Shown here: one piece after another, positions 44,640 through 54,682 of the stretch
How positions within the stretch are numbered: position 1 is the stretch's first letter
Layout of the letters: every line of letters starts with the position of its first letter
NCBI GenBank assembly: GCA_021014325.1
Contig: CM037467.1
Location: 8,457,273 to 8,521,272 of the forward strand
Direction: 5' to 3'
DNA from: Plazaster borealis
Taxonomy: Eukaryota > Echinodermata > Asteroidea > Forcipulatida > Labidiasteridae
DNA length: 64,000 nt
The notes under the pieces: model-generated
Seen by the model: the letters and a program-made list of their open reading frames with translations, nothing else
The model's database searches: none
What the model was told of the DNA's origin: nothing
Made by a program: the position numbers and the translations under genes

Positions 44640-45476
44640 CAGAGGCGGCACCAGACCTGTTAATCTGGGGGGGGGGGGGCAAGAGGGGGGGGGCAAACTT
44701 AAGTTTAGGGGGGCAAACAAAAATACCAATCAGTGTTAAATTTTCGTCCATGTGTCTTTGGAAAGCGGATAGGCTGATTAACACCAAGATGAACTGGTCC
44801 ATTATCTGGTGATTGGGATTATGTCAGAAGGGCCACAGACTTTAGCAGAAGACCTACTTCTAGTGTCCCGGTACTACTCACACTACTGCTGGGTAAGGAT
44901 TGCTCTTCAACGGTAGCTGGTTCGCCCAATAAACATACTGATGTTGTGTCATGTTGTTGATCATCGGCACTCGAATCCTCAAATTGATCATCTGGGACAT
45001 TTAAGTCAGTATTAACTTTAATCCTGGGGTGTTTGTGTTTGGGTTCAGGATTCTCATCGCTAGATTCAGAATTAGATCTGTGCCTATCATGGGATGGAGG
45101 TTGTTTGGAATTCCTGCAAAACTTTCTAATATCCATTGTAATCAACTGTTTAACCAACGTGTTTAAGCGCAACAACTACATGTAGTATGCATAATACAGC
45201 ACTCCACAATCCACGTGAACATCAAGTGTATGTCGTGTGTACTCTATAAGCCTACAATTCACTCCAGAAATAAGATTTTGCACTGTGTGAATTTGACGTG
45301 TTGTGTAAACTGCGTGTATACATTGGCTGCTTGTGGTTTTGGGCAGACAATGCATTTCTGTTTATAGCAAGTTTCCAAGTTTGTTCAGATAAGTAAATCC
45401 ACATTTTATTAACATTGCCGGAAAACTGGGGGGGGGCGTTTCCACCTTGCCCCCCCCCCCCGTAGCGCCGCCGCTG
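44640..45476 (-). mobile_element. Non-autonomous hAT transposon with 8-bp TSD
   Basis: The ends are CAGAGGCGGCACCAG on the left and, on the minus strand, CAGCGGCGGCGCTAC on the right. They are flanked by identical AAACTGAC at 44632-44639 and 45477-45484. An 8-bp target duplication and CAG-starting inverted repeats are the hAT hallmarks. Subterminal G runs lie inside both ends. The 837-bp body keeps only the start of a transposase-like frame on the minus strand, so the catalytic domain has been deleted and movement would need a transposase from elsewhere. Confidence 0.9.
44705..45136 (-). pseudogene. hAT / TTF-type zinc-finger transposase N-terminus, truncated
   Basis: The start is the ATG at 45134-45136, giving MDIRKFC, typical of hAT-related TTF-type/ZMYM-like proteins. 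A Ser/Asp/Glu-rich linker follows with KHKHPRIKV, a likely nuclear localisation segment. After one in-frame TAA (44819-44821) the same frame continues through NGPVHLGVNQPIRFPKTHGR to FNTDWYF, which matches the beginning of a TTF-type zinc finger (pattern FPKT..G.KR.F...W). It then ends at 44705 in the G-rich subterminal region. The 144 codons compare with 600 or more in a full protein. It has no DDE or dimerisation domain. It would have been a DNA-binding N-terminal region only. Confidence 0.65.
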
Positions 45477-45484
45477 AAACTGAC

Positions 45485-46469
45485 TACGTGAATTTCCCAA
45501 GGATTTCGGAAACCCTTGATTTGTATCGTTCGATGACAACACGATTTTTTTCTGTAGGACGTTTTTTATCATGGGATAAGTCGGGTGGCATTTTCAGAGT
45601 TCCGTACGAAACCACTGCGCCTAAGTGGAAATCAACCATACACATATGGAAAAGCGTTTGAAATACCACGTAGACCAGCATGTAATTAACAATTTATAAG
45701 CATTTCTCACATTGTTCGGTGCGGCTTTGGGTAAAGGAATGCATAACTTAGTATGCAATGGGTTAATAAGGTAGAAAGAGTTTGGTTTCCCAGGCTTAAA
45801 ACCAAACTAAACAAAGACACTATTTTACAGCTGGGCTGCACTTATACATTTCTTGGTTCATCGCTATAACACATCTAATTTAGATAATGTGCGGAGAAAA
45901 ATCGTGCAGAAGGAAATGTTACAAAATTGTAAATGTTGTCAACTAAGAAAAATATTTTTCAACATTTTGTGGTGTTTAAAACAAGTATTGTCAGCAAGAT
46001 AATGTAAACATTATTATTTCAAATTCCCATTTTGCCCATAACATCCCAAAAGTAGATTGAACCGAAAACTATGTATATATCGTTAAGAGTATAGGCCCTA
46101 TATGTGTGTTATATATATAGCACATCTATGATTGAATAAATAACTGGATAACTCGCTATTTTTGTTATTCCCTGATTGTGATTAATGATTCATGGACATG
46201 ATTTGGGAATTGATGAGATAAGTGTAAACATTCACAAGTCATTATCCACAGTTAATATGGTAGATGAGAACCTAATCTTGCGTGTCTCTTGGTCGTTGTC
46301 GTTAATTCCAAATAATAAATGACACTCATTACAGTATGACATCACATAATTTAAACCGTCAAACTGCTGTATGTTTCTTGTTTTTATTTATTGTATTTAT
46401 CTTATGTTCTTGTATTTGTTCTTCTCTCTCTTTTGTTTCTTTCTTTTGTCTGTGAATTTTTTTTTTGTG
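45485..46469. other. Unassigned DNA
   Basis: Nothing recognised on either strand; short open frames have no family features. Confidence 0.45.
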
Positions 46470-46534
46470 TGAGTTGTTTTTGTTGTTGTTGTTGTTGTGG
46501 TTGTGGTTGTGGTTGTTGATGTTGCTGTTGCTGC

Positions 46535-46574
<40 letters not shown>

Positions 46575-46612
46575 TGTTTTTGTTGTTGTTGTTTTTTTTT
46601 GTTTGTTTTTTT
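46470..46612. repeat. TTG/TGG/TGC microsatellite tract
   Basis: (TTG)n, a TGG-rich part, a (TGC)n block of about 45 bp and (TTG)n again. Open frames through it are poly-Leu or poly-Ala/Thr and are not genes. Confidence 0.95.
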
Positions 46613-48562
46613 CATCTTCTTCTTTCTTCTATTTTCCAGTTTCTAGGCTTTTACTATAATGTTTTTAAGTTTATTCCTCATTTATGTGTAGACTGAAGAC
46701 TAACGTGAAGGGTGGATTGTAAATGGAATGTTCTCCAGCTGTTTACGCTTAGCTTATTGATACGATTCAAACACTTTATGTACATTGTATATGTAGACCG
46801 TAATCTTCTTCTTTTGGTTTTGCTTTAGTATTTATGTATTCATTTATTGATGTTTTTGTTTATTTGTTACCTTAAATTTTAATATAATGCGCCCGTGAAC
46901 AGGCAGGTCCTGGAGAGAGCGCAATATTAATTAAATATTATTTGTTTTGATATTATTAACATTATTCTTAATATTATTCTGTAATTTTGTCTGTGCCCAC
47001 TTCCGGGCTCCATTTTTACAAGGAACACTCTCTACACCGATTTGTATTAAGATTTGATTTATAACCATTTTGCATGTTTAAATACGATTATCTGCACATA
47101 CTGTACGATCAGTTGAACCATTCAAGCACACTTTAACACAGAAATATACCACTGGTCCCCTGTTGAATCGTGGCTCCCAGTGGTCCTCTCACGCCTGTGC
47201 ATACAAGACTTCGATAGGTCGATGACATTGTAAAGCAACAATGCAAGGGAATGCCACAGAGGTCCTAGCCATGCAATAATCACGAGGTTGCACTCTCGTA
47301 TAGTCTCGCGCTATCGAATACGACAAAACGACTCGAACGAAGACTATATTTGTTCTTTGAAACAATTCTTCTTTTGAAATTATTTTTTTACAAAACTCTT
47401 GAAAATGAACAGCCAATAGCAAATATTTTTAAAATTCAATTTAGATTTTATATTAATACACATGATTTCCTAAATTAACATTGGAACAGACTTAAAACTA
47501 GGTACACGGAAAGCATGCTTATTATTTGCGAAACCTCATTTGCCAATTACGCTTGAATTGTACAAATAGGTTTAATAATGACTTGAAAGTCAGTTCGGCA
47601 AAAAACTAATTGTTTGCAAGTAACCGGAAACAGAGGTCAAGTGTTATTCTCAAGCGTTCGTTGTTGATTTGTTAAATACATTTTCACTTTCGTATATTAA
47701 TTGGCTTTACTTTCTTTACTTTCCCAAACAATAATATGATAGGCCTAATGTTTATAGCCATAGACTTCGCTAAACTAATATATTTGTAGAAAAAGAATCG
47801 TGCACACGTAAAACTCAATTATGGTTGGGACCAACTAAGTCCCGGAAGTTCAAATTCGCACAAGACTTGCACAGTCTATTTTGCCTGAAGTCTACACCGG
47901 AAAAACACGATGCTCTGACGAAAACCTTAAGTATTGTATTATCTATCTCTCTATTTCACTGCCTATGTTTTCTTCTTTTTCTTTTAATATTGAGACACCG
48001 ATCCGGTCATAGGATCGGGTGTTTTTAGTGCAAAATCGAAGCAGGGTCAATTAAACTATTAATATTCAAATGAACCGGAGCGTTTGACAGATCGGAAGCC
48101 AATTTTCGTCTCTGGACGGTCGATAGGCGGCGACCCAGTCAGTCTATACGTTTATATCTTATTTCAATTGAGGCGCAACTGTATACGAGTGGGTTTCTTA
48201 ATAGCCGTGGCGGCCATCTGTCCTCAGATTTTTTACTCTTATGCGTTAGACCGTTTGAATGGCCTCCACGATGTGAAATACAGCATAGACTCGCTGACCG
48301 TAAAACACTTACCTCCAGATAATATCTATAAAGCACGTGTTTTCATCAGTAATTAATATGTACAAAACACGGGGACGGCTTTCATTAAAACAAAATTATA
48401 GAGCGTTAATCATGAGCGTTAAGGGTTACTTTAAAAAAACGGCATCAGTTGACTTTGTATCCCCAAAAATGTCCCATCTGCTTTCATAAAGGGCATCCCG
48501 TTTATCTGATACTGTTTGGTTTCTAAAAACCCGCTGTCAGCACGTGCTGACATTTGTATAAT
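46613..48562. other. Mostly unassigned DNA
   Basis: Around 47866 lies CAAGACTTGCACAGTCTATT, related to the end of the 149-bp MITE at 31209-31357. An open frame at 48084-48356 (plus) shows no family features. Nothing else recognised. Confidence 0.4.
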
Positions 48563-48851
48563 ATTGCCATTGTCTTAACGACGTCGTACACACCAGTCAG
48601 CACTTATGCCATGATATCCATGCTGGACAAAGCCACACGTCCTGGAGGGGGTGTCAATCAACAGGGGTCAGGTCAGTGATTTGGTTAGGAGGGGGCTGGA
48701 CAGAACACTGCCAGCATCATTTTGTTTTCACAATCGGTATGTCAATTTTTCCAATATAGATACAAATATATCGTGAAACTTAATTAGTTCAGCAAACAAA
48801 TAAGCTTAAATTAACTCAGGTAATACCTGGACATTCAAACAACACACTTTT
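48563..48851 (+). repeat. Dispersed repeat D, copy 2 of 3
   Basis: Same ordered blocks as 18923-19195, with CTGGACAAAGCCACACGTCC and GGGGTGTCAATCAACAGGGG prominent. Ends GGTAATACCTGGACATTCAA. Confidence 0.75.
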
Positions 48852-48895
48852 AGGCCTAGATGAAAAACATCCTTTGGGAAATGCAAAATAAAGTG

Positions 48896-49066
48896 TTTTG
48901 GTTAGGAGGGGGCAGGACAAAACTCTGCCATGAATTTCTTGTGTGTAAAATCGGTATGTCAACTGACAATTGTAGATAAAACCAAATTGTATGAATTAAT
49001 TGATTAAGCAAACAAATAAGCTTAAATTAACCCAGGCAAAACCTAGACATGTAAACAACACACTGA
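48896..49066 (+). repeat. Dispersed repeat D, copy 3, 5'-truncated
   Basis: Begins in the middle of the family at GGTTAGGAGGGGGCAGGACA and runs through AAATCGGTATGTCAACTG to CAAAACCTAGACATGTAAAC. It lies 45 bases after copy 2 in the same orientation. Confidence 0.7.
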
Positions 49067-50429
49067 GATAAAACTACAATCATTGAAAATATGCAAAATA
49101 ATAATCCTCTTAACCTATGGAGAAAAATACCTGCAACCAATCGGGTCCTTCTCTGCAAGGGTTAACCCCCTGCCCTTTGGACACGGAATGCTACATCAAA
49201 TGTCACTACTGCATTGTCCGGGTCAAATTCATTCGGGAAAAGACAAGAAAGGTGGGAGGGGGATTATTGGCATTGATTATCCATTACTACAGATTCTACC
49301 ACTCATCTGCATCAATCCTATCCCTGCAAGTGTGTCCGACACCTGCAGCTCTTCTTTCCATGTCGATAGGAACATTTAGGTTACTACTTCCTACAAAGTT
49401 TCTTCGGGGACGGAGAGGGTGTCTAGTTGTGCCTCTGGGGACTTTAGGAGGTTTAGGTTCGTATATCGACGGAGAGACCCAGTGAGTGGATATCGTGTGT
49501 TGGAGAGATGATGCTTCAACAATACTTCTTGTCCAAAAATGGAACGAGGGTGCATTACCCCGACCGGTGTCCCACCCCACCCCCCCCCCCACCCCCACCC
49601 GCTTCCCGTCGGCTGAACTCAGTGGGTCCACGGACATACTTATCGAGTTCGCAGTGTTCGGATTGAATACACCTTGAAGACGCTCTTTGGATTAAAAGCA
49701 GCAGTTTGTTTTATATTATTGTGCTATGCGTTACATAACCCGCGAACAGTTTCAGAGGTTTTATGGGTTTGCAAAGTTCATTAAAATTACTACTAGCCGC
49801 ATGTTTATTGTGAAATCATCTTGTAAATTATGGTACAGTTTCTATTTAATTACTGTGCTATACAAATCTGAGAAACAAAACTCACAAATGGTTTCAAAGG
49901 TTTTAGAAGTTGGCAAAGTTCATTAACTACTTGTAGCTGCATGTTCAAATTCGACAACCCCTTGTTTTGTCACCGGGTGAAGACCATATGGGGTGACGCT
50001 GGTTCTCGTGGAAATCGTATTGACATTACTAGACACAGCTGTAAAACACATCGTAGTTATTTCTTTCAGAATGAGTGACATCGACAAACTATGTTGTATT
50101 TACACAGGATTTGCCGGCCCTGAAAACGCCCTCAAGTGTGTTTACCTTACTACTGAATGATGTGCACGAAGACGTCATGCACCGGCCTTACAATTTGGTA
50201 CAAACATCGAGCCAGTAAAGGGGTGTTGTCGTTGATCCCGTATTCCTCCATTGCGTTTAATGTTTACATGTAAACATAAGTACTGTTTTTATGCTTATAA
50301 TGATCCCGACTTGATATGCAGGTGTTTGAAAGTAAAGCTGAACAATGTTTTTTGCAATGTCGTTTGAGGGATTTTTAACTGTTTGCTTGCTAGGTAATTA
50401 ATCTTTTAGTAGATGGGCCTACCCAACTG
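49067..50429. other. Unassigned DNA with competing open frames
   Basis: Two plus-strand frames (49083-49379, 49117-49485) and one minus-strand frame (49296-49637) overlap. The minus-strand one ends with a basic, proteinlike stretch but has no recognisable domain. From 49700 to 50429 nothing was recognised. Confidence 0.35.
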
Positions 50430-50640
50430 GTGCCGTAACCAGAGGAGGGGGCAGGGGTGGAGGCGCCCCCCCCCCCGTTCAGAATCCTTGACCCATTCCC
50501 CCATTCGATCGAAAAGAAGTACACAAATTCATGGTTCGATACATTAAAAAGCCCCCTCCACAAAATTATGTCATTGCCCCCGCTTGCCCCCCCCCCGCTG
50601 CTCCACCAAATGAAAATGTCTGGATACCCCCACTGCAGCC
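50430..50640. mobile_element. G/C-rich hAT-terminus-like fragment
   Basis: ACTGGTGCCGTAACCAGAGG, then GGGGCAGGGGTGGAGGCGCC, C homopolymers and CCCCCGCTGCTCCACC. The style matches the isolated end at 37498. No target duplication was found. Confidence 0.35.
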
Positions 50641-51234
50641 CAACACACGATGTGATTATTAATCAACATCGGCACTTAGCGCTGCACTGATTTAATTAAT
50701 GAATAAACCATGAAGCTTGTTGTTTCCCGAGTCATAGCAAATCTCGCTGAATTCAAATGGGTTGAAGAACCCTTCCCCGAGCTTCATTTATGCGCCAAAG
50801 CATATCCTGTATTGACTCTGGGGAAGGATTGTCAGTCTCATTGGCTACTATACAGTTGTATTTGACAATTTCCATCACACTAAATACCCTTTAATTGGCT
50901 TAAACAGACCGGCCAAGTCTCTAGGCTTATGGATGAGACGCTGGGATTTACACGGCGTCTCGGGTCCGGATCAAGGAGACTAGGTTCTTCTGATATTTCA
51001 TTAAATCCCCGGTTGTTTTAGTCGTTGCCATGGAAAGCAAGACATTGCAACAGTAAGGGTCCACGGGCTGGCGTCGTAGAAATGGATTGTTTTCTTTACA
51101 GTAGGAAACATTCCTAGTAATAATTATCCGTCTCTTGTTTTCCACCGATTCAGGTTGAACTTGATACCTTGAATATTTATAGGTCTGATTTTAAGAGCTC
51201 GAAAGCAGGTCAATGTGAAATGCTTACAAGGGCT
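50641..51234. other. Unassigned DNA
   Basis: Nothing recognised on either strand. Confidence 0.45.
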
Positions 51235-51445
51235 GTGACGTCATGATCATAGTCTACTTGTGGCAAGGAAATATATATGAGGTCTCACCCAGTTACTACA
51301 CGAGCGCACGCTGACCGTCACATCACAAAAAAAGCTTTTAAGGTCGCCGTCATTATTGTCGGGCGCGCGTGTGCAGTAGCTCTCCGTGAGAGTTCAGAAT
51401 GCAAAGTCTGGCCACAGACTCGCTGTGATCAAGACAACACATCCC
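51235..51445. mobile_element. MITE, ATGATCA-type ends, copy 1
   Basis: The left end GTGACGTCATGATCATAGTC and the right end, GTTGTCTTGATCACAGCGAG on the minus strand, are imperfect inverted repeats. Both continue to GTTACTACACGAGCGCACG and GCTACTGCACACGCGCGCC. The same layout appears at 52024-52228. Confidence 0.65.
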
Positions 51446-52023
51446 CTTTGACGGGTCAATGTATCCTGTGGCGTAGCTGGGGGGGTTGGGTTGTCACAGG
51501 TGAAACCCTCATTGGGGGAAACGTTTTTTGTTTTTTGTTTTTTTTGGTTTGTTTACATGTATGGTATCCACCTTGACAATTACTGACTGGTTCTATAGGC
51601 TCGAGGAACAGTTCTTTGTGAACCCCTAGATTCAGAACCGGGTCATATCGTAGACCGGAAGTCCGGGGTCAGCCCAGCTTGGAATCAACCAATTATCATG
51701 TATATAGCAATGGTCCATGTTATAGTATTATCCGCAGGGTGGGGACAGTGGGACAGTAGGACAAAGGAACACAGAAGCAACAATGATGTCCTCACATTCG
51801 GAATCCTTTGCATTTGTGTGTCCTCACATTTTTCGTGCACTTAATCTAATATTGAGAGTGTTAAGCGAAAGCGACAAAGGAAAGTAGTCACATTGATAGT
51901 AATCAACTGATGTACGTAAATCCATGTTAAGGAAATGTACGTCTGTCAAGCGGATTTTGGTGGGTGTGGTTAAGGGGTCATGAGAAAGGGACCCCCAAAA
52001 TGAGCTAGATCAGCCGCTGTGTT
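51446..52023. other. Unassigned DNA
   Basis: GTGGCGTAGCTGGGGGGGTT near 51468 is another hAT-end-like motif. Nothing else recognised. Confidence 0.4.
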
Positions 52024-52228
52024 AAAGGGGCACTGTCGTCATGATCAAAGCAGGCCTGTGGTTGTACATGGAATTGTGAACTCTCACCAAGTTACAGCAG
52101 GCGCGCACACTATCCATAGATAATATGATACAGGGGAGGGCGAGGGCGTGCAGTAACTGGGTGGGAGTTCATTAATTCCATGTCCAGCTACAGGCCTGCT
52201 TTGATCACGACAAAGCCCATTTTACCTT
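52024..52228. mobile_element. MITE, ATGATCA-type ends, copy 2
   Basis: The left arm, CACTGTCGTCATGATCAAAG with CAGGCCTGTGGTTGTACATG, is mirrored by GATCAAAGCAGGCCTGTAGC with TGGACATGGAATTAATGAAC on the minus strand. The arms run for about 70 bp. It ends 28 bases before the next element. Confidence 0.8.
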
Positions 52229-52255
52229 AGGAAACCTACTGGAAAATGTTTGGCA

Positions 52256-52767
52256 TAAGGCCTTTTCACACTATGAACGTCTGATCCGTGTCGAAATCTA
52301 CACGGATCCACTGCGTGTCGACTTCGTAAAATTTCAACACGGTTTAAGTCTTCTCCCTTTTCACACTGCACAACGTGACACCCGCCTTTGTGCTACGCGT
52401 GTAGTGTTTCGATCCGTGTTGTGCGCGATCGTTTCACACTTACCACAAACGTCCGGATCTTACACGGGTAAATGTGGCGGGTCAAAGGTTATTTGTTTGT
52501 TCGTTTGCTTAACAACTACAGTGCACGCACCGCGGTACCAGCTAGTAGCTTTACACGGATCGGAGTTAACCCAGAAGCGTTTCACACTACGGCTTTTGAC
52601 ACGAGCTCTCAACCCTACTACCGAGCAGGGTTAGTTTCGACACGGGGCAAGCGCTCTACACGGTTCAGTGCCGTGTTGAAATGTTGCAGTGTGAAAAAGG
52701 TTCACTAGTTAACACGTGTCGGACCCGTGTCGAACACGGAGATTTTTCGTAGTGTGAAAAGGCCTTA
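52256..52767. mobile_element. 512-bp MITE with TTTTCACACT ends
   Basis: The ends TAAGGCCTTTTCACACTATG and, on the minus strand, TAAGGCCTTTTCACACTACG are nearly identical. A possible TA target duplication borders AGGCC. Inside are many copies of a GTGTCGA / TCCGTGT / ACACGG vocabulary and further TTTCACAC words (about 52372, 52431, 52579), which look like multiple binding-site-like repeats. The two open frames here (52404-52708) follow from low stop density and are not genes. Confidence 0.8.
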
Positions 52768-53046
52768 TATAGTCGAGTCCCAGATATCATGAAATGGCCA
52801 GTGGCCAGACATTTTCAGTGTAGTCAATTTCAGGCGGTTCGCCCGTGTGCTTGGTCGCCTCATGGAGAAATTTCGTCTGTTGTTTTGAAGTAACGGCGTG
52901 TGTCAACATGCTGCCCGTCGGTTCTTACACAGAAGGAACCTCCCAATTATCTTAACTGTGTTTGTTTGAGCCAATTAACGACAGCGCCTTTATTACCTTA
53001 TACAAAATTACAATATCTCTGAGTGCAAACCATCTGAAGCCGTACC
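52768..53046. other. Unassigned DNA
   Basis: No feature recognised between the two MITEs. Confidence 0.4.
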
Positions 53047-53434
53047 TTAAAGGTAGGGTCATATAGATTGGTAAATACTCATAAAATGAATGACCATAAA
53101 AACTTAGTTGGTGCGAAACACTGCAGCTGTTGATATAGTATAATCTGTTCGAGGAAGGATTCCCTTTGAAGTTTTAGGGTTTGGATAATTTTTCACCCTA
53201 AAACATTTGAATTTGAGGAACGATTTAAGCATGGATATTTCTGTGAGGGTTGGTGTCCGTTCGCGAATGTTGCTTCCAGACGTGATGCGGTTGTCACATC
53301 ACTAAACGTAGATGGATTCGACGTTCGTGTGAAAAAAACCGTGACAGCTTCCTGTGGGTTGGTATCTTTCTGTATAATTTTGCCCATAAATCAGCATTAC
53401 GATGACAAAAACCAAACCATGACCCTATCCTTCA
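53047..53434 (+). mobile_element. TTAA-family MITE, diverged member
   Basis: The left end TTAAAGGTAGGGTCATATAG is mirrored by AAGGATAGGGTCATGGTTTG on the minus strand. The left interior follows the family (AATGACCATAAAAACTTA, CTGCAGCTGTTGATATAGTA) but the right half is unrelated. The minus-strand frame at 53193-53387 lies inside it and is not supported as a gene. Confidence 0.7.
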
Positions 53435-53756
53435 AAAAATGCACGATTAAACAAGATTGAAGAAACATAGAACAATATTGTCTCATTACATGTACATTAA
53501 TTAAGGTAGAACAACAATGATTTGACAGTACCAAAAATAGAGAAACTCATAGAAAAGGAATTTAACAAATCATATCATTTGATCTAGCAATGTACAATTT
53601 AAAAATAAGACAAGAGCGCACCTCAAGGATTACAGAAAAAGGTTAAGTAAATACTTCGCTTTTTGGCGGACCTAAGTACAGGTTTAAACAAAAAACCGAA
53701 ACAAAACCACGTGCATGCATATCACATTGCTGCAGCGAGCGGCCTCCCAGATTCAA
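53435..53756. other. Possible 3' UTR of the exon-like frame
   Basis: It lies downstream, on the minus strand, of the stop codon at 53757-53759. No canonical AATAAA was seen in that orientation. It is otherwise unassigned. Confidence 0.3.
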
Positions 53757-54012
53757 TTACTGCACATCATAAACGTCAGAAACATGGTATCGAGTCCAAG
53801 AGAAGTCTGTGCCACGCAATATGAATCCCCAGGGTCGTCCATGCCCTGTATCATCAATGTTGAATAATATTTTACAGACTGAGTTTCTACACATAGGGAG
53901 TGCTAAATCACCTTGACCGTGCGGTGAGGAAGGACCGAGAATCGCGTTGTGGTAATGGCGGGTAACTCCGCGGAAGGCCCGGCACGCTTGGAGGTCCACA
54001 ACACCGCAGGTG
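53757..54012 (-). CDS. Candidate terminal coding exon, unknown protein
   Basis: On the minus strand a frame opens just after a possible acceptor (GATTTTGTAG at about 54016) and reads TCGVVDLQACRAFRGVTRHY, later CRNSVCKILFNIDDTGHGRP and WGFILRGTDFSWTRYHVSDV, ending DVQ and TAA at 53757. It is about 85 codons. Composition is balanced and proteinlike, with four or more Cys and several Trp/Tyr/His, unlike the low-complexity frames around it. The Cys content and lack of basic tracts suit an extracellular domain. I do not recognise the family. It would be the last exon of a minus-strand gene whose other exons were not found. A chance open frame is the alternative. Confidence 0.35.
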
Positions 54013-54595
54013 CTACTACAAAATCGGGTTAAAATGCACTGTTTTTAAAAGGCTTGCTGTAAATGCAATTACAGTTGCTGGGATAGTTGAAACTGTTTGT
54101 ATCACTCGTTGCCACATTGGCGCAATAATCCTATTTTGAAGCCCATGTTGTTGTTGTTGTTGTTGTTGTTGTTTTTTGTTGTTGTTTTTTTAGCAGGGGT
54201 TTTGAGGAGTTGTTTAACTTAGACGACGGATGTCCTCATAGCCTGAAGATGTCTGTATAAAAGGGTCTAATTATAGATGAAATAAAGTAGTGTATTTTGT
54301 GTTTATTTGTGTTAAGTTGGTTATTTTGTTCTACGTAGTTATCGGAGGTCTCGGTTGAACTATCGCTGCACGCCAAAGCATAGGCTTGTTGACATTCTTT
54401 CCAGTGAAATTACTTGAAATGGTCAAAACATAGTGCGTCGAATTATCAAGGGAAATAGGGACGAAATGTCGTTTCGAGACTTGTCCTAAACATTAACCTT
54501 TTTTGCCGCGGATTTGGGAATTTGCCAAAATACTGCAGTCGTTGGCCGTCGCTCGCCGTATTGATGCAAGCCATTTCGGTTCACCATGCTCGGCC
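54013..54595. other. Unassigned DNA with TTG microsatellite
   Basis: (TTG)n with T runs at 54148-54190. CpG content rises from about 54430 toward the TATA-like motif at 54596. Confidence 0.5.
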
Positions 54596-54682
54596 TATAA
54601 AAAACAATCGTCTCGACGTCCGCTCGAAACCGAGCAGCCCACTTGTGGAATTATATACCCGTTGAGGATCTAACAAACCATG
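54596..54682 (+). promoter_or_regulatory. Possible TATA promoter and start codon
   Basis: CGGCCTATAAAAAACAATCG gives a consensus TATA box in a locally CpG-rich stretch. Eighty-four bases downstream is AAACCATGG, a strong initiation context (ATG at 54680-54682). The frame is ATG GAG then GTATTT, so it either stops after five codons or splices at GAG|GTATTT, a weak donor. No downstream exon was found, so this stays a suggestion. Confidence 0.25.

Noticed and set aside
46397..46659. Poly-Leu and poly-Ala/Thr frames
   Set aside because: Translations of a TTG/TGC microsatellite.
51277..51576. 99-codon plus-strand frame
   Set aside because: It lies mostly inside the inverted-repeat element 51235-51445 and ends in a T-rich run.
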